Source: Microvirga sp. 17 mud 1-3 (lineage in GTDB: Bacteria > Pseudomonadota > Alphaproteobacteria > Rhizobiales > Beijerinckiaceae). Taken from it: a stretch of DNA of 64,000 nt. Made by a program: the position numbers and the translations under genes. A model generated the notes under the pieces. The model did not search any database and was not told the origin of the DNA. It saw nothing but the letters and a program-made list of their open reading frames with translations. Below are positions 35,152 to 44,429 of this stretch, piece after piece. The first letter of the stretch is position 1, and the number at the start of each line of letters is the position of its first letter. The stretch is taken from NCBI RefSeq assembly GCF_003151255.1, contig NZ_CP029481.1, positions 620,001 to 684,000 of the forward strand. The letters are read 5' to 3'.

Positions 35152-35152
35152 C

Positions 35153-35683
35153 ATGAACGCCACGCACCGGTCGGGTTGTCCGATCAACCTGACCCTCGAA
35201 ATGCTGGGGGATCGCTGGAGCCTGATCGTCATTCGGGACATCATCTTCGGGAACCGGCGCCATTACCGGGAATTGCTGACCCGGTCGGAGGAGGGGATCG
35301 CCTCCAACATCCTGGCCGACCGCCTGCGGCGGCTCGTGGATGCGGGGCTCCTGACGAAGAGCGATGATCCCACCCATCGGCAGAAGGCGCTCTACAGCCT
35401 GACGGAGCCTGCCATCCAACTCGTACCCCTTCTCGCACAGATGGGCGCCTGGGGCCGGCGGCATACGCCGGTATCGGCGGAGCTTTCGATCCGCGCCCAA
35501 TTGCTTGAGGAGGGAGGCCCGGCTCTCTGGAACGATCTTATGGCCGAGTTGCGCCATATCCATCTCGGCCAACCGGAGCCTGGTCGATCCGTGCGCGAGG
35601 GATTGCAAAAGGCCTTCGAGCACGTCGTTGCGGCTGAACCCGGGAGGCGTATCGGTCGGCAAGACAATGATGTCGGCTCCTAG
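35153..35683 (+). CDS. HxlR-family transcriptional regulator
   Basis: This 176-residue protein carries the HxlR winged-helix domain: CPINLTLEMLGDRWSLIVIRDIIFGNRRHYRELLTRSEEGIASNILADRLRRLVDAGLLTKSDDPTHRQKALYSLTEPA. Cys9 at the start of the domain is the conserved residue that senses electrophiles or redox in several members. A C-terminal extension (about residues 105-176) has no clear motif. It is divergent from a glutathione transferase gene, which suggests a detoxification regulon. AGGAG sits 6 nt before the ATG. Confidence 0.88.
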   Translation: MNATHRSGCPINLTLEMLGDRWSLIVIRDIIFGNRRHYRELLTRSEEGIASNILADRLRRLVDAGLLTKSDDPTHRQKALYSLTEPAIQLVPLLAQMGAWGRRHTPVSAELSIRAQLLEEGGPALWNDLMAELRHIHLGQPEPGRSVREGLQKAFEHVVAAEPGRRIGRQDNDVGS

Positions 35684-35921
35684 ATTGACCGGTTATCCGG
35701 TCCCATAAGTCGCGGAGGAAACTTTGCCAGACCTCGCGAGTTAAAGCGTGGCCGTTCCGATTCCGCCGCATTCAACCCCCATTCAAGAGAAAGACGCTAT
35801 TTAAGAAGTTTCGCTCCAGGACACGTCGCGTCCATGCAGGCGCCCAGCGTGCGAAACGCCTGCCGTGACAGCAAGCGTTGGCGTGGTCGGAGGACAAACC
35901 AAGCAGGTGTAAGGCAGCCGC

Positions 35922-36707
35922 GTGTTCATGCATGAGATTCTTTTGAAAACCGCCCCGCAATCCGAAACGCAGGAGAATTGGGCGCTCTTCCTCGATTTCG
36001 ACGGGACGCTCGTCGATATCGTCGAACGGCCCGATGCGGTCTTCGTCGATCCTGCTCTTCCGAAGGTCCTGGCAGAGCTCGAAACCCGCCTCGGCGGCGC
36101 TCTCGCGGTCATCAGCGGGCGGCCCATCGCGTTTCTCGATGCGCGCCTCGGCGAGCACCGTTTCGACATTGCGGGCCTGCACGGGCTCGAACATCGCATC
36201 GGCGGACACCTGTTTCTGTGCGATCCGGACGATCATCCGCGGTTGCGCGAGATGGTGGACCGCCTTCAAACCGTTTTCCGCCCGAAGCCCGGGATCCTGA
36301 TCGAGGACAAGGGGTGCTCCGTCGCCATTCACTGGCGCCTTGCGCCCATCGAGCGCGACTTCGTGCATGCCACCGTCCACGCGGCGCTTGAGGCGCTCGG
36401 AAGCGATTACCGGGTCCAGTTCGGCAAGGCCGTGGCCGAGATCCTTCCGTCCGCTGCCGGCAAGGGAAAGGTGATCGAGAAGTTTCTCCAGCAGGCTCCG
36501 TATCGGGGCCGCCGCCCCGTCTTCATCGGAGACGATCTCACCGACGAGAACGGCTTCAGGACGGTGAACGCCATGGGAGGCTTTTCGGTCCGCATCGGAG
36601 CGGGCGAAACGGTCGCACATGAGCGTCTTGGATCGCCTGCCGAACTGAGGCATTCCCTGTCGGTCTGGGCCGAAGGGGGCTCCTTTCCTTTCCAAGGGGG
36701 CAATTGA
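35922..36707 (+). CDS. otsB: Trehalose-6-phosphate phosphatase
   Basis: This 261-residue HAD-superfamily enzyme removes phosphate from trehalose-6-phosphate. The nucleophile motif is LFLDFDGTLVDIVERPD near residues 22-38. VISGRPIAFLD, AGLHGLEHR, the cap region LIEDKGCSVAIHWRLAP and the metal-binding FIGDDLTDENGF near the end follow. A GTG at 35922 is preferred because AAGG lies 7 nt upstream; ATG 35928 is the alternative. The gene ends 4 bp before a GH15 gene. No trehalose-6-phosphate synthase (otsA) is in the window. Confidence 0.92.
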   Translation: MFMHEILLKTAPQSETQENWALFLDFDGTLVDIVERPDAVFVDPALPKVLAELETRLGGALAVISGRPIAFLDARLGEHRFDIAGLHGLEHRIGGHLFLCDPDDHPRLREMVDRLQTVFRPKPGILIEDKGCSVAIHWRLAPIERDFVHATVHAALEALGSDYRVQFGKAVAEILPSAAGKGKVIEKFLQQAPYRGRRPVFIGDDLTDENGFRTVNAMGGFSVRIGAGETVAHERLGSPAELRHSLSVWAEGGSFPFQGGN

Positions 36708-36711
36708 CCAT

Positions 36712-38520
36712 ATGAGTTCGCTCGACCTTGCCGTCATCGGCAATTGCATGATCGCGGCTCTCGTGAATCGCCGTGCTCATATCGTCTGGAGCTGCTTCCC
36801 GCGCTTCGACGGCGATCCGGTCTTCTCGCACCTGCTCGACAGCCCGGAGGACCAGCCGGATGCCGAGCAGCGCGGCATCTTCGCCATCGACCTGGTCGGC
36901 CTCGAGACCTGCGAGCAGCATTACCTCGAGAACACGGCCGTTCTCGTCTCCACGATGACCGATTCCTTCGGCAACATCGTCGAGATCACGGATTTCGCGC
37001 CGCGCTTCAAGCATTACGACCGGACCTTCCGCCCGCCGCTTCTCATCCGCCGCGTCCGTCCCGTGAAGGGGCGGCCGCGTATCCGCGTGCGGCTGCGGCC
37101 GCATTTCGAATGGGGCGAACTGCCTCCTGCCAAAACGCGCGGCAGCAACCATCTGCGCTTCGTCGGTCCGCACCGGTCGCTGCGGCTGACGACGGATGCG
37201 CCGATTTCCTATGTGGACGAGGAGCGGCCCTTCGTGGTGGAGCGCCCCATCTCGTTCTTCTTCGGCGAGGACGAGCCTTTGCGCTCTGAAGCCGACACCA
37301 CGGCGCGCGAGTTCCTCGACAAGACCGTCGATTTCTGGCGCGACTGGGTCCGCTCCCTGTCCATTCCGTTCGACTGGCAGGAAGCCGTGATCCGGGCCGC
37401 GATCACCCTCAAGCTCTGCAATTACGAGGAGACCGGCGCCATTGTGGCGGCGCTCACCACCTCTGTCCCGGAGGCACCGCACACCCAGCGCAACTGGGAT
37501 TACCGCTATTGCTGGCTGCGTGATGCCTATTTCGTGATTCAGGCCCTGAACAGGCTTGGAACCACGAAGACCATGGAGGAATACCTCACCTACATCACCA
37601 ATATCGTGGACGATGCGGAGGCGAAGCCCGAGTTGCGGGATATGCCGCCACTCTTCAGCATCACCCGCTCGCCCGACCTGGAAGAGCGCGAGGCCACGGC
37701 GCTCGCGGGCTATCGCGGGATGGGCCCTGTCCGCGTCGGCAACGCCGCCTATACGCAGATCCAGAACGACGCCTATGGCAGCATCGTCCTCGCCTCGACC
37801 CATGCGTTCCTTGACAAGCGTTTGATCCGGACGGGCAACCAAGCCCTCTTCGAGCATCTCGAAAAGCTCGGCCAGCGCGCCATCGAGGTGTTCGACAAGC
37901 CCGATGCCGGCCCCTGGGAGCTGAGGACGAAGGCGGCCGTTCACACATTCCCAAGCGTCATGTGCTGGGCCGCCTGCGACCGACTGGCCAAGATCGCCAA
38001 GGCCCTGAACCGTGCGGATCGCGCCGCCTTCTGGCGCGAGCATGCTGACCGCATGCACGCGATCATCGATGCCCGGGCCTACAATCGGGAGAAGGGGACC
38101 TTCGTCTCGTCCTTTGGCGGCGATCATCTGGATGCAACCCTGCTGCTCCTTGCGGAGCTGAGCTTCGTCGCTCCGGAGGATCCGCGTTTCGTCGCCACCG
38201 TCGACGCTATCGGGGCGGCCCTGCGCCGGGGCAACCTGCTCCTGCGCTATGACGTGGAAGACGATTTCGGCCTCATGCACACGGCGTTCATGATCTGCGG
38301 ATTCTGGTACGTGGACGCTCTCAACGTCACGGGGCGCAAGAAGGAAGCGTGCGAACTCTTCGAGGAGATCCTGAAACTGCGGAACTCTTTCGGCCTCTTT
38401 TCGGAGGATGCGGACTTCACGACCGGGGAATTATGGGGCAATTTTCCGCAGACCTACTCCATGGTGGGTCTCATCAATTCTGCCGTTCGCCTCAGCCGCG
38501 GCTGGGAGGAAGCGTTCTGA
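36712..38520 (+). CDS. Glycoside hydrolase family 15 protein (glucoamylase/trehalase-like)
   Basis: This 602-residue cytosolic-type protein (no signal peptide) has the GH15 N-terminal beta domain (LDLAVIGNCMIAALVNRRAHIVWSCFPRFDGDPVF) and the (alpha/alpha)6 barrel starting about residue 220. The family signature is TQRNWDYRYCWLRDAYFVIQALNRLG, followed by FPSVMCWAACDRLAKIA and the late acidic region LFSEDADFTTGELWGNFPQTYSMVGLINSAVRLS. Bacterial proteins of this subgroup include trehalases as well as glucoamylases. Its place between otsB and glucokinase makes trehalose hydrolysis or a related alpha-glucoside step the best guess. Confidence 0.85.
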   Translation: MSSLDLAVIGNCMIAALVNRRAHIVWSCFPRFDGDPVFSHLLDSPEDQPDAEQRGIFAIDLVGLETCEQHYLENTAVLVSTMTDSFGNIVEITDFAPRFKHYDRTFRPPLLIRRVRPVKGRPRIRVRLRPHFEWGELPPAKTRGSNHLRFVGPHRSLRLTTDAPISYVDEERPFVVERPISFFFGEDEPLRSEADTTAREFLDKTVDFWRDWVRSLSIPFDWQEAVIRAAITLKLCNYEETGAIVAALTTSVPEAPHTQRNWDYRYCWLRDAYFVIQALNRLGTTKTMEEYLTYITNIVDDAEAKPELRDMPPLFSITRSPDLEEREATALAGYRGMGPVRVGNAAYTQIQNDAYGSIVLASTHAFLDKRLIRTGNQALFEHLEKLGQRAIEVFDKPDAGPWELRTKAAVHTFPSVMCWAACDRLAKIAKALNRADRAAFWREHADRMHAIIDARAYNREKGTFVSSFGGDHLDATLLLLAELSFVAPEDPRFVATVDAIGAALRRGNLLLRYDVEDDFGLMHTAFMICGFWYVDALNVTGRKKEACELFEEILKLRNSFGLFSEDADFTTGELWGNFPQTYSMVGLINSAVRLSRGWEEAF

Positions 38521-38564
38521 TCCTCCCGCAACGGCCACAAGAGCAGAAAGGTCGCTAAGGTTCG

Positions 38565-39563
38565 ATGTTCGCGTTTCCCGTTCTGCTCGGCGATATCGGC
38601 GGCACCAATGCCCGTTTCGCCATTCTTCCGGCGCCCGAGGAACCCGTTCGTCTTCTGCCCCGTACCCTGACCGCACAGGCGTCCGGCCCGGTCGAGGCCA
38701 TCGGAAAGGCACTCGAGGGCTATGACGGCCCGGCTCCGCGGTCTGCGATCTTTGCCGTGGCGACGCGGGTGGACCGGCCCGTCATCCGGCTCACGAACGC
38801 ACACTGGACCATCGACGCGCAGGAGATCGGCACGGCTCTCGGGCTGGAGCGGGTGGTCCTCGTCAACGATTATACGCCGGTTGCCGCCTCCGTGACGGTC
38901 CTCGACGAGGCCCGGGGCGACCTTGCAGCCCTGGGTGAGGCAGGACAGGCCGGGCCTGGGACAAGGCTCGTCCTGGGGCCCGGAACAGGGTTCGGGGCGG
39001 CGGCGCTCGTCCCGGTCGAGGATCGCCTCGCAATTCTTGCCACCGAGGCGGGCCACGTGGAGTTCGGTCCCGTGGACGCCGACGAAATGGGCCTCTGGCC
39101 CCATCTCGAGCGGGTGGGCGGGCGTGTGACCGCCGAGGTCGTCCTGTCCGGCCCCGGCATTTTCCGCCTGTCCAAGGCGCTGGCCTCGAAACGGGGTGAG
39201 CCCTGTCCTTTCACCGTCCCGAACGACATCCTCGATGCCGCAAAAAGTGGGAACACCCTGGCCCGGGAGACCCTGGACTGTTTTTCCCGCTGGCTCGGGC
39301 GCTTTGCCGGCGACCTTGCACTCACGTTCGAGGCCGCCGGAGGGGTCTTCATCGCCGGCGGCATTGCGCCGCGCATGGTCGACGTGCTGCAGCAGGGCGG
39401 CTTCAGGGAGGCCTTTGACCGCAAGGCTCCCCACGACAGCTGGGCCCGGTCCGTGCCGGCTTTCGTGATCGTCAACCGGGAGCCCGCCCTCCAGGGGCTG
39501 GCCGCCCTGGTGACCTACCCCAGGCGCTTCGTCTACCAGTCCCAGGGCTGGATACGGGCCTGA
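38565..39563 (+). CDS. glk: Glucokinase
   Basis: This 332-residue ROK-unrelated bacterial glucokinase (Glk/PF02685 type) phosphorylates glucose with ATP. It opens LLGDIGGTNARFAILPAPEEP (phosphate-1 motif). RVVLVNDYTPVAAS contains the conserved Asn-Asp. VLGPGTGFGAAALVP is the ATP/glucose loop and EAGHVEFGPVDADEM carries the sugar-contacting Glu/His. GGVFIAGGIAPR is the adenosine motif. AAGG precedes the ATG. The gene follows GH15 by 44 bp and would trap glucose released by it. Confidence 0.93.
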   Translation: MFAFPVLLGDIGGTNARFAILPAPEEPVRLLPRTLTAQASGPVEAIGKALEGYDGPAPRSAIFAVATRVDRPVIRLTNAHWTIDAQEIGTALGLERVVLVNDYTPVAASVTVLDEARGDLAALGEAGQAGPGTRLVLGPGTGFGAAALVPVEDRLAILATEAGHVEFGPVDADEMGLWPHLERVGGRVTAEVVLSGPGIFRLSKALASKRGEPCPFTVPNDILDAAKSGNTLARETLDCFSRWLGRFAGDLALTFEAAGGVFIAGGIAPRMVDVLQQGGFREAFDRKAPHDSWARSVPAFVIVNREPALQGLAALVTYPRRFVYQSQGWIRA

Positions 39564-39592
39564 GCCTCAGACGGAGGCGAAGAACCGAAGGC

Positions 39593-39624
39593 AAAAAAGA
39601 AAGGCCGCCCGGAGGCGGCCTTTC
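39593..39624 (-). terminator. Intrinsic terminator, strongest on the minus strand
   Basis: An 11-bp perfect stem GAAAGGCCGCC / GGCGGCCTTTC with a 4-nt loop (39599-39624) is followed on the minus strand by six T residues (39593-39598). Plus-strand transcripts from glk would see the hairpin without a following T-run. The T-run orientation points to a minus-strand transcript that ends here, which matches the tiny gene at 39666-39740. Confidence 0.85.
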
Positions 39625-39637
39625 CATTGTCGGGTCC

Positions 39638-39655
39638 GCGGTCCGACAGGACCGC
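39638..39655 (-). promoter_or_regulatory. Second 3' hairpin of the small minus-strand transcript
   Basis: A 7-bp perfect stem GCGGTCC / GGACCGC with loop TGTC lies between the stop codon of the small gene (39666) and the terminator hairpin at 39599-39624. It adds structure to the short 3' untranslated region. Confidence 0.6.
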
Positions 39656-39665
39656 GCCTTGTGCG

Positions 39666-39740
39666 TTACGCACGAATCTCGGCAGAGGCCAAGATCCAGG
39701 CCACGGTGGTCGGGAACCGCTTCGTATGACAATGAGACAC
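39666..39740 (-). CDS. Unrecognised 24-residue gene with an extreme Shine-Dalgarno sequence
   Basis: On the minus strand GAAAGGAGGTGATCCAG (39740-39756) is complementary to the 3' end of 16S rRNA over 17 nt. Its GGAGG core sits 7 nt before a GTG start at 39740. The frame runs 24 codons (MSHCHTKRFP at the start, ASAEIRA at the end, a short hydrophobic middle around VAWIL) to TAA at 39666-39668. A hairpin and a strong terminator with six T follow. I do not recognise the peptide. It may be a leader, a small protein, or an RNA that uses the SD region itself. It lies between glk and prfC, on the opposite strand to both. No clear promoter was found. Confidence 0.55.
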   Translation of the reverse strand: MSHCHTKRFPTTVAWILASAEIRA

Positions 39741-39867
39741 TGGATCACCTCCTTTCACTGTTGACGGGAAAGACCAATATGGGTTGAAACCCCATGAGAC
39801 GTAAGGGGGCGGCGCTGCGGCGTCTTGCCCTCATCCCCAGGGCTTTGCCCAGAGAACTACGAGAGCC

Positions 39868-41448
<1,581 letters not shown>

Positions 41449-41491
41449 AGAGGCCGCGTTCCCGGCGAGGCACAGCTTCGCCGGAAATATT

Positions 41492-42442
41492 CTAGCCCGC
41501 GCTCTTCAGCCCGCGCTTTTGCGGCGCATCTTCCATGACGAACGCGCCCAGGCGGTTTTCCGGGAAGGCCGCTTGCGTTGCCGCGATGTCCGCAAGGGTC
41601 GGGAGGCTCGCCTCGTTGCCGAGATGCTGGATCGCGTAGGCCGAAGCCGCGCGTGCCAGAATGAAATGCTCGCGCCAGGGAAGATCCGGTCGCGCCATGG
41701 CCGAGTAGACATAGGCCCCGTGGAAGGTGTCGCCTGCGCCGTTGGTGTCGATCACCGCTTCGGCCGGGACGGACAGGGCCGGCATGACGCTTTCGGCGCC
41801 CGTTTCGTCGTACCAGAGAAGACCACGCTCACCCAACGTCACGCCGCCGATCCTGCAGCCCCGGCTCTTCAGGTAGGTGAGCATCTCACCATGGGTCAGG
41901 TTCATCTGCTCGCAGAGGCGGTCGGCCACGATGGCGACGTCGATGAACTCGAGGAGTTCGTGCGTGTTCGAGCGCAGGCCGCCGCCGTCGAGGGACGTGA
42001 GGATGCCCGCTTCGCGGCAGGTGCGGGCGTAATGCATGGCGGCATCGGCCTGGTGACCGTCCAGGTGCAGCGCCCGGCATCCCGTCAGGTTGAGCGGCGG
42101 AACGGGGTGAAGGTAATGGTCGTCGCGGCAGCGCACGATGGCGCGCTTGCCGCCGCGCGGCATGATGAAAGACAGGGAGGATTCCCGGACCTTCCGATGA
42201 TGGACCGGGATCGTATATTTCGCCGCCATGTCGATGAACATGCGGCCCAGATAATCGTCCGCGACGGAGGTCAGAAGATCGGGCGCGATGCCGAGTTTGG
42301 CGCAGGCAAAGGCCGCCGTGACCGCATTGCCGCCGAACGAGATGGCGTAATCCCGCGCCACCGTCTTGTCGTCCCCGGTCGGAATCTCATCCGCCAGGAA
42401 GGTCACGTCGATATAGGTCTGGCCGACGAAAAGAGCATCCAT
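41492..42442 (-). CDS. PfkB-family carbohydrate kinase
   Basis: This 316-residue ribokinase-fold enzyme starts MDALFVGQTYIDVTFLADEIPTGDDKTVARDYAISFGGNAVTAAFACAKLG, with the GGNAVTAA substrate-binding motif. The C-terminal anion hole and catalytic base motif is VIDTNGAGDTFHGAYVYSAM. It most resembles sugar or nucleoside kinases of the ribokinase group; the substrate is not assignable. The ATG at 42442 was chosen because family proteins begin directly with this beta strand; an upstream start at 42472 adds ten residues. It is on the edge of the amino-sugar island but not clearly part of it. Confidence 0.83.
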   Translation of the reverse strand: MDALFVGQTYIDVTFLADEIPTGDDKTVARDYAISFGGNAVTAAFACAKLGIAPDLLTSVADDYLGRMFIDMAAKYTIPVHHRKVRESSLSFIMPRGGKRAIVRCRDDHYLHPVPPLNLTGCRALHLDGHQADAAMHYARTCREAGILTSLDGGGLRSNTHELLEFIDVAIVADRLCEQMNLTHGEMLTYLKSRGCRIGGVTLGERGLLWYDETGAESVMPALSVPAEAVIDTNGAGDTFHGAYVYSAMARPDLPWREHFILARAASAYAIQHLGNEASLPTLADIAATQAAFPENRLGAFVMEDAPQKRGLKSAG

Positions 42443-42520
42443 TGCGCAACATTCATCCCATGATAAGGGCAACGAGCTTTGCCCAAGGCCCGGCGATTGT
42501 GCAACCTTCCTCCGGCAAGC

Positions 42521-43312
42521 TCAAGGCACCGCCGGCTTCGAGATGACGTGCAGCGCCTCCATGATGGGCCGTGGGGAAATGCGCCACGGGCCGTCGAAAG
42601 GTCGCTCACGGATTGCGATGAGCCCCAGGGTCGTCACGGCTGCCGTGGAAAAGATTACGAGAGCCGCGACCTGCGCCCGTGGGCGCTCCAGATGCACGAT
42701 GCCGATAGCCACCTGGGTAATGAAGGCCAGGATCAGGACGGCGGTCCACTTCGTCCTGTCGGTCTGGTCTCCACTCAGGGCAAGCCGGTCGTCCCTGGTG
42801 GTGCGGAGCTTGAGCACCGTATCGAGGAGTGCCGTTTGGGCGGCAGACCCTGCCTCTACGGCAATTTGCGGATTCGAGATGCGCGTGAGCAGGTCGAGCA
42901 GGGCCTGCCCCGCCTTTGCCGAGCTCTCCTGATCAAGCATGCGCGGCCATTCTTCCTGAACCAGGGCCTCGGCATAAAGCCGCGCGGCCGCGCGGATGTC
43001 CTCCATATCGGTCACGGTCGCGGTGCTGATGGCCTGCACGGCCAGCAGGCCCTCTCGTTCGCCCAGAACGGTGCGCGCCGCCTGGCGGTTGCGCTCCCAG
43101 ACCTCGTTCGCGAGGAAACCCGCCATGAGGGCGAACAGGACGGCCACAGCGCCGAAGAAGGGCGCCACGACTCCCGTGAAGGTGGAGGAATAAGGTTTGA
43201 CGTATTTCCCGAAGCTCAGCCAGTAAATGACAAAGGCGGAGAGCGAGAAGGTCACGACAAGTGAGATGAAGATCCCCCAGATGGGCATGTCGAGCCAAGT
43301 TTCGAAAATCAA
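42521..43312 (-). CDS. DUF4239-type membrane protein
   Basis: This 263-residue protein has two N-terminal helices (IFISLVVTFSLSAFVIYWLSFG and FFGAVAVLFALMAGFLANEVWERN), a central soluble helical region of about 110 residues, and two C-terminal helices (AVLILAFITQVAIGIVHLE and VAALVIFSTAAVTTLGLIAI). The pattern GVVAPFFGAVAVLFALMAGFLANEVWERNRQAARTVLGE is characteristic of DUF4239 (bestrophin-like) proteins, whose function is not established. It has no tight neighbour on its strand. The 167 bp upstream, to the kinase gene, show no motif. Confidence 0.75.
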   Translation of the reverse strand: MIFETWLDMPIWGIFISLVVTFSLSAFVIYWLSFGKYVKPYSSTFTGVVAPFFGAVAVLFALMAGFLANEVWERNRQAARTVLGEREGLLAVQAISTATVTDMEDIRAAARLYAEALVQEEWPRMLDQESSAKAGQALLDLLTRISNPQIAVEAGSAAQTALLDTVLKLRTTRDDRLALSGDQTDRTKWTAVLILAFITQVAIGIVHLERPRAQVAALVIFSTAAVTTLGLIAIRERPFDGPWRISPRPIMEALHVISKPAVP

Positions 43313-43479
43313 AGGTCTCTCCAGGAACGCAAAAGGGACGCGACACTAGAATGTGATGAAGAAAAGGGGAATCCCGCTTTGGTTCGATGGTTTGCGGCTT
43401 CTGTTGCGGCCCATGCGAGGAGGCGGGCGCTCCTTCCGGCTGGGTGGGCTGCCTTTCGCGACTCATGCGTGGAGGAGAC

Positions 43480-44382
43480 TCACTCGACCAGTGCCGCCAG
43501 CCGGGCGGCCGTCATCGCGGCATCGACATCCGTATCGATCACGTCGACGGGCGCGCATAGCTCCTGCCGGAAGGCCGCCCCGATGATCGGATGAAGGCGC
43601 GTCCCGCCACCGACCAGCGCGACAGGGCGCGGCCCGACGCGCTTGATCAGGCTGTTGGCGAGCCGCGCCAGCTCACGACCCGCCTCGCGAAGGATGTTCA
43701 GGGAGAGAAGGTCGCCCGTCTGTGCGGCATCCGCGACGGCCCGGGCCAGGAGGCCGATTCGGCCCCGGTCGCCCCCATAGACGAAAGCGCGCACCGTGTC
43801 CCACTCGGTTCCCCCGAGCGCCTTTGCGAGCGCGGTTCCGACAGGGGTTGTCCACCCGTCGCCGGGGCTCTCCTCCTCCTTGCGCAGAACCGCTTTCAGC
43901 GCCTCCCGCGCAATCCAGAAACCGGATCCGCCGTCATCGATGAGGTTGCCCCGGCCGCCGATGCGGATCGCTTGCTTGTCCGACGAGAGATAATAGCCGA
44001 TGGAGCCGGTTCCCCCGTAGACAAGGATGCCTTCGCCGAGAGCGAAGTAGGACAGGTAGGCGATCCACATATCCTCGGCCACGAAAATCCTGGCGGAGGG
44101 AAGGTCGAAAGCCTCGGCAAGAATGCCGCGCATGACGGCCTCGGCCCGCGTATCGCGGGTCAGGCCCGTGATGCCGGCGACGATTCCCGCAGGCCTCCCG
44201 GTCTGGGTGACGGCCTGGGCGAGCTCGCTGCTGATCCGCTTGGCGCGCTCTTCGGCGGCTGTCGAGAACAGGTGTCCGGTGAGCGGCTCCACGGAGCCTT
44301 GCGCAAGGCAGGTGCCCTCACGATCGACGAGGCGCCATCGCGTCGCCGTTCCTCCCGCGTCGATGCCAAGCCCCAGCCCCAT
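43480..44382 (-). CDS. BadF/BcrA-type amino-sugar kinase, murQ-linked
   Basis: This 300-residue protein has the actin-like ATPase fold of N-acetylglucosamine kinases: phosphate-1 motif LGIDAGGTATRWRLVD, phosphate-2 region ILVYGGTGSIGYYLSS, a conserved GNLIDDGGSGFWIAREAL and adenosine motif PVALVGGGTRLHPIIG. It follows murQ by 47 bp on the same strand, so the two probably form an operon. A murQ partner of this family could phosphorylate N-acetylmuramate or GlcNAc (compare MurK-type kinases). A second BadF kinase (55507-56400) sits in the nag operon, so the two likely differ in substrate. Confidence 0.8.
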   Translation of the reverse strand: MGLGLGIDAGGTATRWRLVDREGTCLAQGSVEPLTGHLFSTAAEERAKRISSELAQAVTQTGRPAGIVAGITGLTRDTRAEAVMRGILAEAFDLPSARIFVAEDMWIAYLSYFALGEGILVYGGTGSIGYYLSSDKQAIRIGGRGNLIDDGGSGFWIAREALKAVLRKEEESPGDGWTTPVGTALAKALGGTEWDTVRAFVYGGDRGRIGLLARAVADAAQTGDLLSLNILREAGRELARLANSLIKRVGPRPVALVGGGTRLHPIIGAAFRQELCAPVDVIDTDVDAAMTAARLAALVE

Positions 44383-44429
44383 GGTGCCCTGCTTCTCCGA
44401 TATTCCGTCTGCCGGTTCGGGACGCTATC

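Noticed and set aside
36556..38280. A 574-codon minus-strand frame opposite otsB and GH15
   Set aside because: No motif is recognised and it spans two genuine genes with strong catalytic motifs.
39740..39756. Plus-strand CTGGATCACCTCCTTTC as a fragment of a 16S rRNA gene
   Set aside because: Only 17 nt match and nothing upstream resembles helix 45 or the rest of the 3' domain; reading it as a Shine-Dalgarno sequence on the minus strand with a start codon at ideal spacing explains it better.
41449..41491. Possible terminator between prfC and the PfkB kinase gene
   Set aside because: An imperfect hairpin (CGGCGA / TCGCCG) is present but has mismatches near the base and no T-run.
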